A program made the translations under genes and the position numbers. 64,000 nt of DNA from Sellimonas caecigallum (GTDB lineage Bacteria > Bacillota > Clostridia > Lachnospirales > Lachnospiraceae), in contig NZ_CP173660.1 in NCBI RefSeq assembly GCF_045038405.1, forward strand, positions 2,694,997-2,758,996. The letters run 5' to 3'. The notes beneath the pieces were generated by a model that worked only from the letters and a program-made list of their open reading frames with translations, did not search any database and was not told the DNA's origin. Every line of letters starts with the position of its first letter. The stretch's first letter is position 1. Positions 62,837 through 64,000 of this stretch are shown piece after piece.

Positions 62837-63145
62837 TTATTTTTTCAATGGTGTATATGGGAAATGGTTCCAAATACGTAATCCTTCTAAAATTTCAGGT
62901 TTTTTCTTTAGTGCCCGTTTAAACATTGTAAACTGACGTCTTAATGGAACAAGCCGTGGATTTATAGCAATCCCCACACTAGTTTCTTCGTCTTCCCATA
63001 CTCCTCCCCGTATCTCGAGGAAGTAACCGCAATGATGACAACAGAAATTTTCTTTTTTCAATGGTTTATTCTCAAACATTTGTTTCCATATAACATAAGT
63101 GTCCTTGTGCCCACATATAGGGCAGATTCTTTTTTCTTTTCTCAT
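62837..63145 (-). CDS. Zinc-ribbon protein of unknown function (102 aa), paralog 1
   Basis: Two CxxC knuckles (CPICGHKDTYV at about 8-18 and CHHCGYF at about 36-42) make a zinc ribbon, followed by a basic helical tail ending ILEGLRIWNHFPYTPLKK. GAAAAGGG-like A/G-rich sequence precedes the ATG. It is about 40-45% alike by eye to the next upstream gene. It may bind nucleic acid. I do not know the family. Confidence 0.65.
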   Translation of the reverse strand: MRKEKRICPICGHKDTYVIWKQMFENKPLKKENFCCHHCGYFLEIRGGVWEDEETSVGIAINPRLVPLRRQFTMFKRALKKKPEILEGLRIWNHFPYTPLKK

Positions 63146-63173
63146 AATTCTTTATCCCTTTCCAATTTCATTT

Positions 63174-63581
63174 TTATTTTTTAGGTTTATAACGAAAATG
63201 GTCTGTAATACACAATCCCTCTAAAATCTTACGATTCTTTTTTAGTGTTTTTCTGATTATATTTATTTGCCTTTTCAATACGATTTTTCTTGAATCAAAT
63301 GTAATTCCTTCAACCATATCTTCGTTTTCACGTTTACGACAGAAAAAACCACATTCATGACACAGAAAAATTTCATTTTCTACGGAGACATTGTCAACTA
63401 TTCCTTTCCATATGACATAAGTGTCTTCGTGTTTACATACAGGACATATTTCCTTTATGTCTAGCCATATTGATATACCATACCTCCCTATTAAGTCAAG
63501 TCTTTTTCCCTTGAAAATTAAGGATTTTTTCGATATATCATCAATAAATATCTCAGAAGAAGGAGCCACAGGAATGGACAT
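63174..63581 (-). CDS. Zinc-ribbon protein of unknown function, paralog 2 (start uncertain)
   Basis: From about residue 46 on it parallels the previous protein: CPVCKHEDTYVIWK, CHECGFF, and ILEGLCITDHFRYKPKK. The 45 extra N-terminal residues (MSIPVAPSSEIFID...) have no counterpart and weak start signals. A good GGGAGG site lies at about 63482, in front of an ATG (63467) that is one base out of frame (MARHK...), so a frameshift near 63455 may have damaged the true start. It could be a pseudogene. The conserved core is clear. Confidence 0.5.
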   Translation of the reverse strand: MSIPVAPSSEIFIDDISKKSLIFKGKRLDLIGRYGISIWLDIKEICPVCKHEDTYVIWKGIVDNVSVENEIFLCHECGFFCRKRENEDMVEGITFDSRKIVLKRQINIIRKTLKKNRKILEGLCITDHFRYKPKK

Positions 63582-64000
63582 TTCTCTGTATCTGGTACGA
63601 AAATAGTGGCTTTGGGGTATACGAAATAAAACGTCTTTGTTTTCGTTCTACATGGCCTTGTGTATACCCATCCATCTACGGCAGCGAACCTCCCGTGTCT
63701 ACCAGGATCATCAGCCCTCAAGAGCCGAGTCCTAACTTCTCTCGTCCCGCCTGTCCATAACCAGGGTGTCAGCTCAGCTCCTAACCAGGATCACATGCCC
63801 TATGGTGATTATTCCTGCCGACTACTGGCTCATTCTTTGTATGTTTTATTACTGACTTTCTTCCTTCCTGCAATAGCACTTTTCAGTGGACGTTTTCCTA
63901 TTACATTCCGATTTTTACACTTCCAGCTACCGTGGCTGGTTTGAATATTCAAGCATTCTTTTCTCAAATACTCACACCAACCACGATATACTGTTTTCTA
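63582..64000. other. Unassigned G+C-richer stretch, no supported gene
   Basis: Short open frames exist on both strands (63660-63944 plus; 63830-63997 minus, the latter bounded by a stop at 63998-64000), but none has a ribosome site or known domain. An outer inverted repeat GGGGTATAC / GTATACCC (about 63614-63671) encloses an AAAAC/GTTTT hairpin. From 63660 to 63840 G+C rises clearly above the AT-rich genes next to it. It may be a structured RNA or the wreck of another mobile element. Confidence 0.4.

Larger units (their letters stand above)
60695..64000 (-). mobile_element. Integrated element (serine-recombinase type), left end; continues beyond window
   Basis: The element begins at the split spore gene and includes the recombinase and at least three small genes of lower G+C than the core chromosome. 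The other end is not in view, so its type (ICE, prophage or small skin-like element) cannot be set. Confidence 0.7.

Noticed and set aside
63830..63997. C-terminal end of a protein entering from the right edge (minus strand)
   Set aside because: An in-frame stop lies at 63998-64000, no start codon with a ribosome site follows, and the product has no recognisable domain.

Overview
The window looks like a chromosomal segment of a spore-forming, anaerobic, amino-acid-fermenting member of the Lachnospiraceae (Clostridia). The reasons are the gene content (a selenoprotein glycine reductase operon, DUF5716/DUF5717-type proteins, a high-cysteine 'HCB 13'-type small protein, DUF1292, DUF5662, GrdX, ThrE pair, BceAB/BceRS-type modules), strong Shine-Dalgarno sites and moderate G+C. 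The species cannot be named from sequence alone. I saw no rRNA, tRNA or CRISPR array.

Layout. 1-11.5 kb holds ordinary housekeeping genes: an AprX-like subtilase cut by the window edge, an NSS transporter, a Cys/Gly-rich small protein, two metal-chaperone-type GTPases, small unknown genes, a thioesterase, a TruA paralog with a Glu where the catalytic Asp should be, a patatin, an ABC-F ATPase, a histidine phosphatase and luxS. At 11.56-16.22 kb there is a nested insertion: a group IIC-like intron lies directly behind the terminator of the DUF5662 gene and against the luxS stop codon, and an IS21-family element (13213-15959, 8-bp target duplication) sits inside the intron's 5' RNA domain. 16.2-25.7 kb carries DUF5662, TraX, a GH13-like protein that has lost all its catalytic residues, a lone sugar-type binding lipoprotein, DUF1292, a UvrD-like helicase, gltX and a two-gene ThrE exporter.

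25.8-35.5 kb is the metabolic centre. A singlet glycine riboswitch with a terminator precedes grdX-grdE-grdB-trxB-trxA-grdA-grdC-grdD, all on the minus strand. GrdA (Sec44) and GrdB (Sec349) are each read through an in-frame UGA, and GrdE keeps the Cys242 cleavage site that yields the pyruvoyl cofactor. An alanine/glycine:cation symporter lies just upstream. Together they import glycine, reduce it with thioredoxin electrons and release acetyl phosphate.

35.7-43.8 kb has purB, then a three-gene operon of unknown function (DUF5717-like 1101 aa, DUF5716-like with a possible Hsp70/actin-type fold, and a helical-repeat protein), and a divergent CobD-like aminotransferase. 43.9-54.3 kb has a BceAB-type ABC transporter, a peptide-use pair (POT transporter plus Xaa-Pro peptidase), a HAD phosphatase, unknown genes, a nuclease lipoprotein and a BceRS-type two-component system. 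54.4-60.0 kb has carAB and a transglutaminase-like lipoprotein.

From about 60.7 kb to the right edge a mobile element begins. Its large serine recombinase overlaps the 3' remnant of a spore/cell-wall gene (SpoIID-like plus peptidoglycan-binding). The gene has been split by the insertion, an arrangement like the developmentally excised 'skin' elements. Cargo seen so far is three small unknown genes, two of them tandem zinc-ribbon paralogs, and a G+C-richer stretch of unknown nature.
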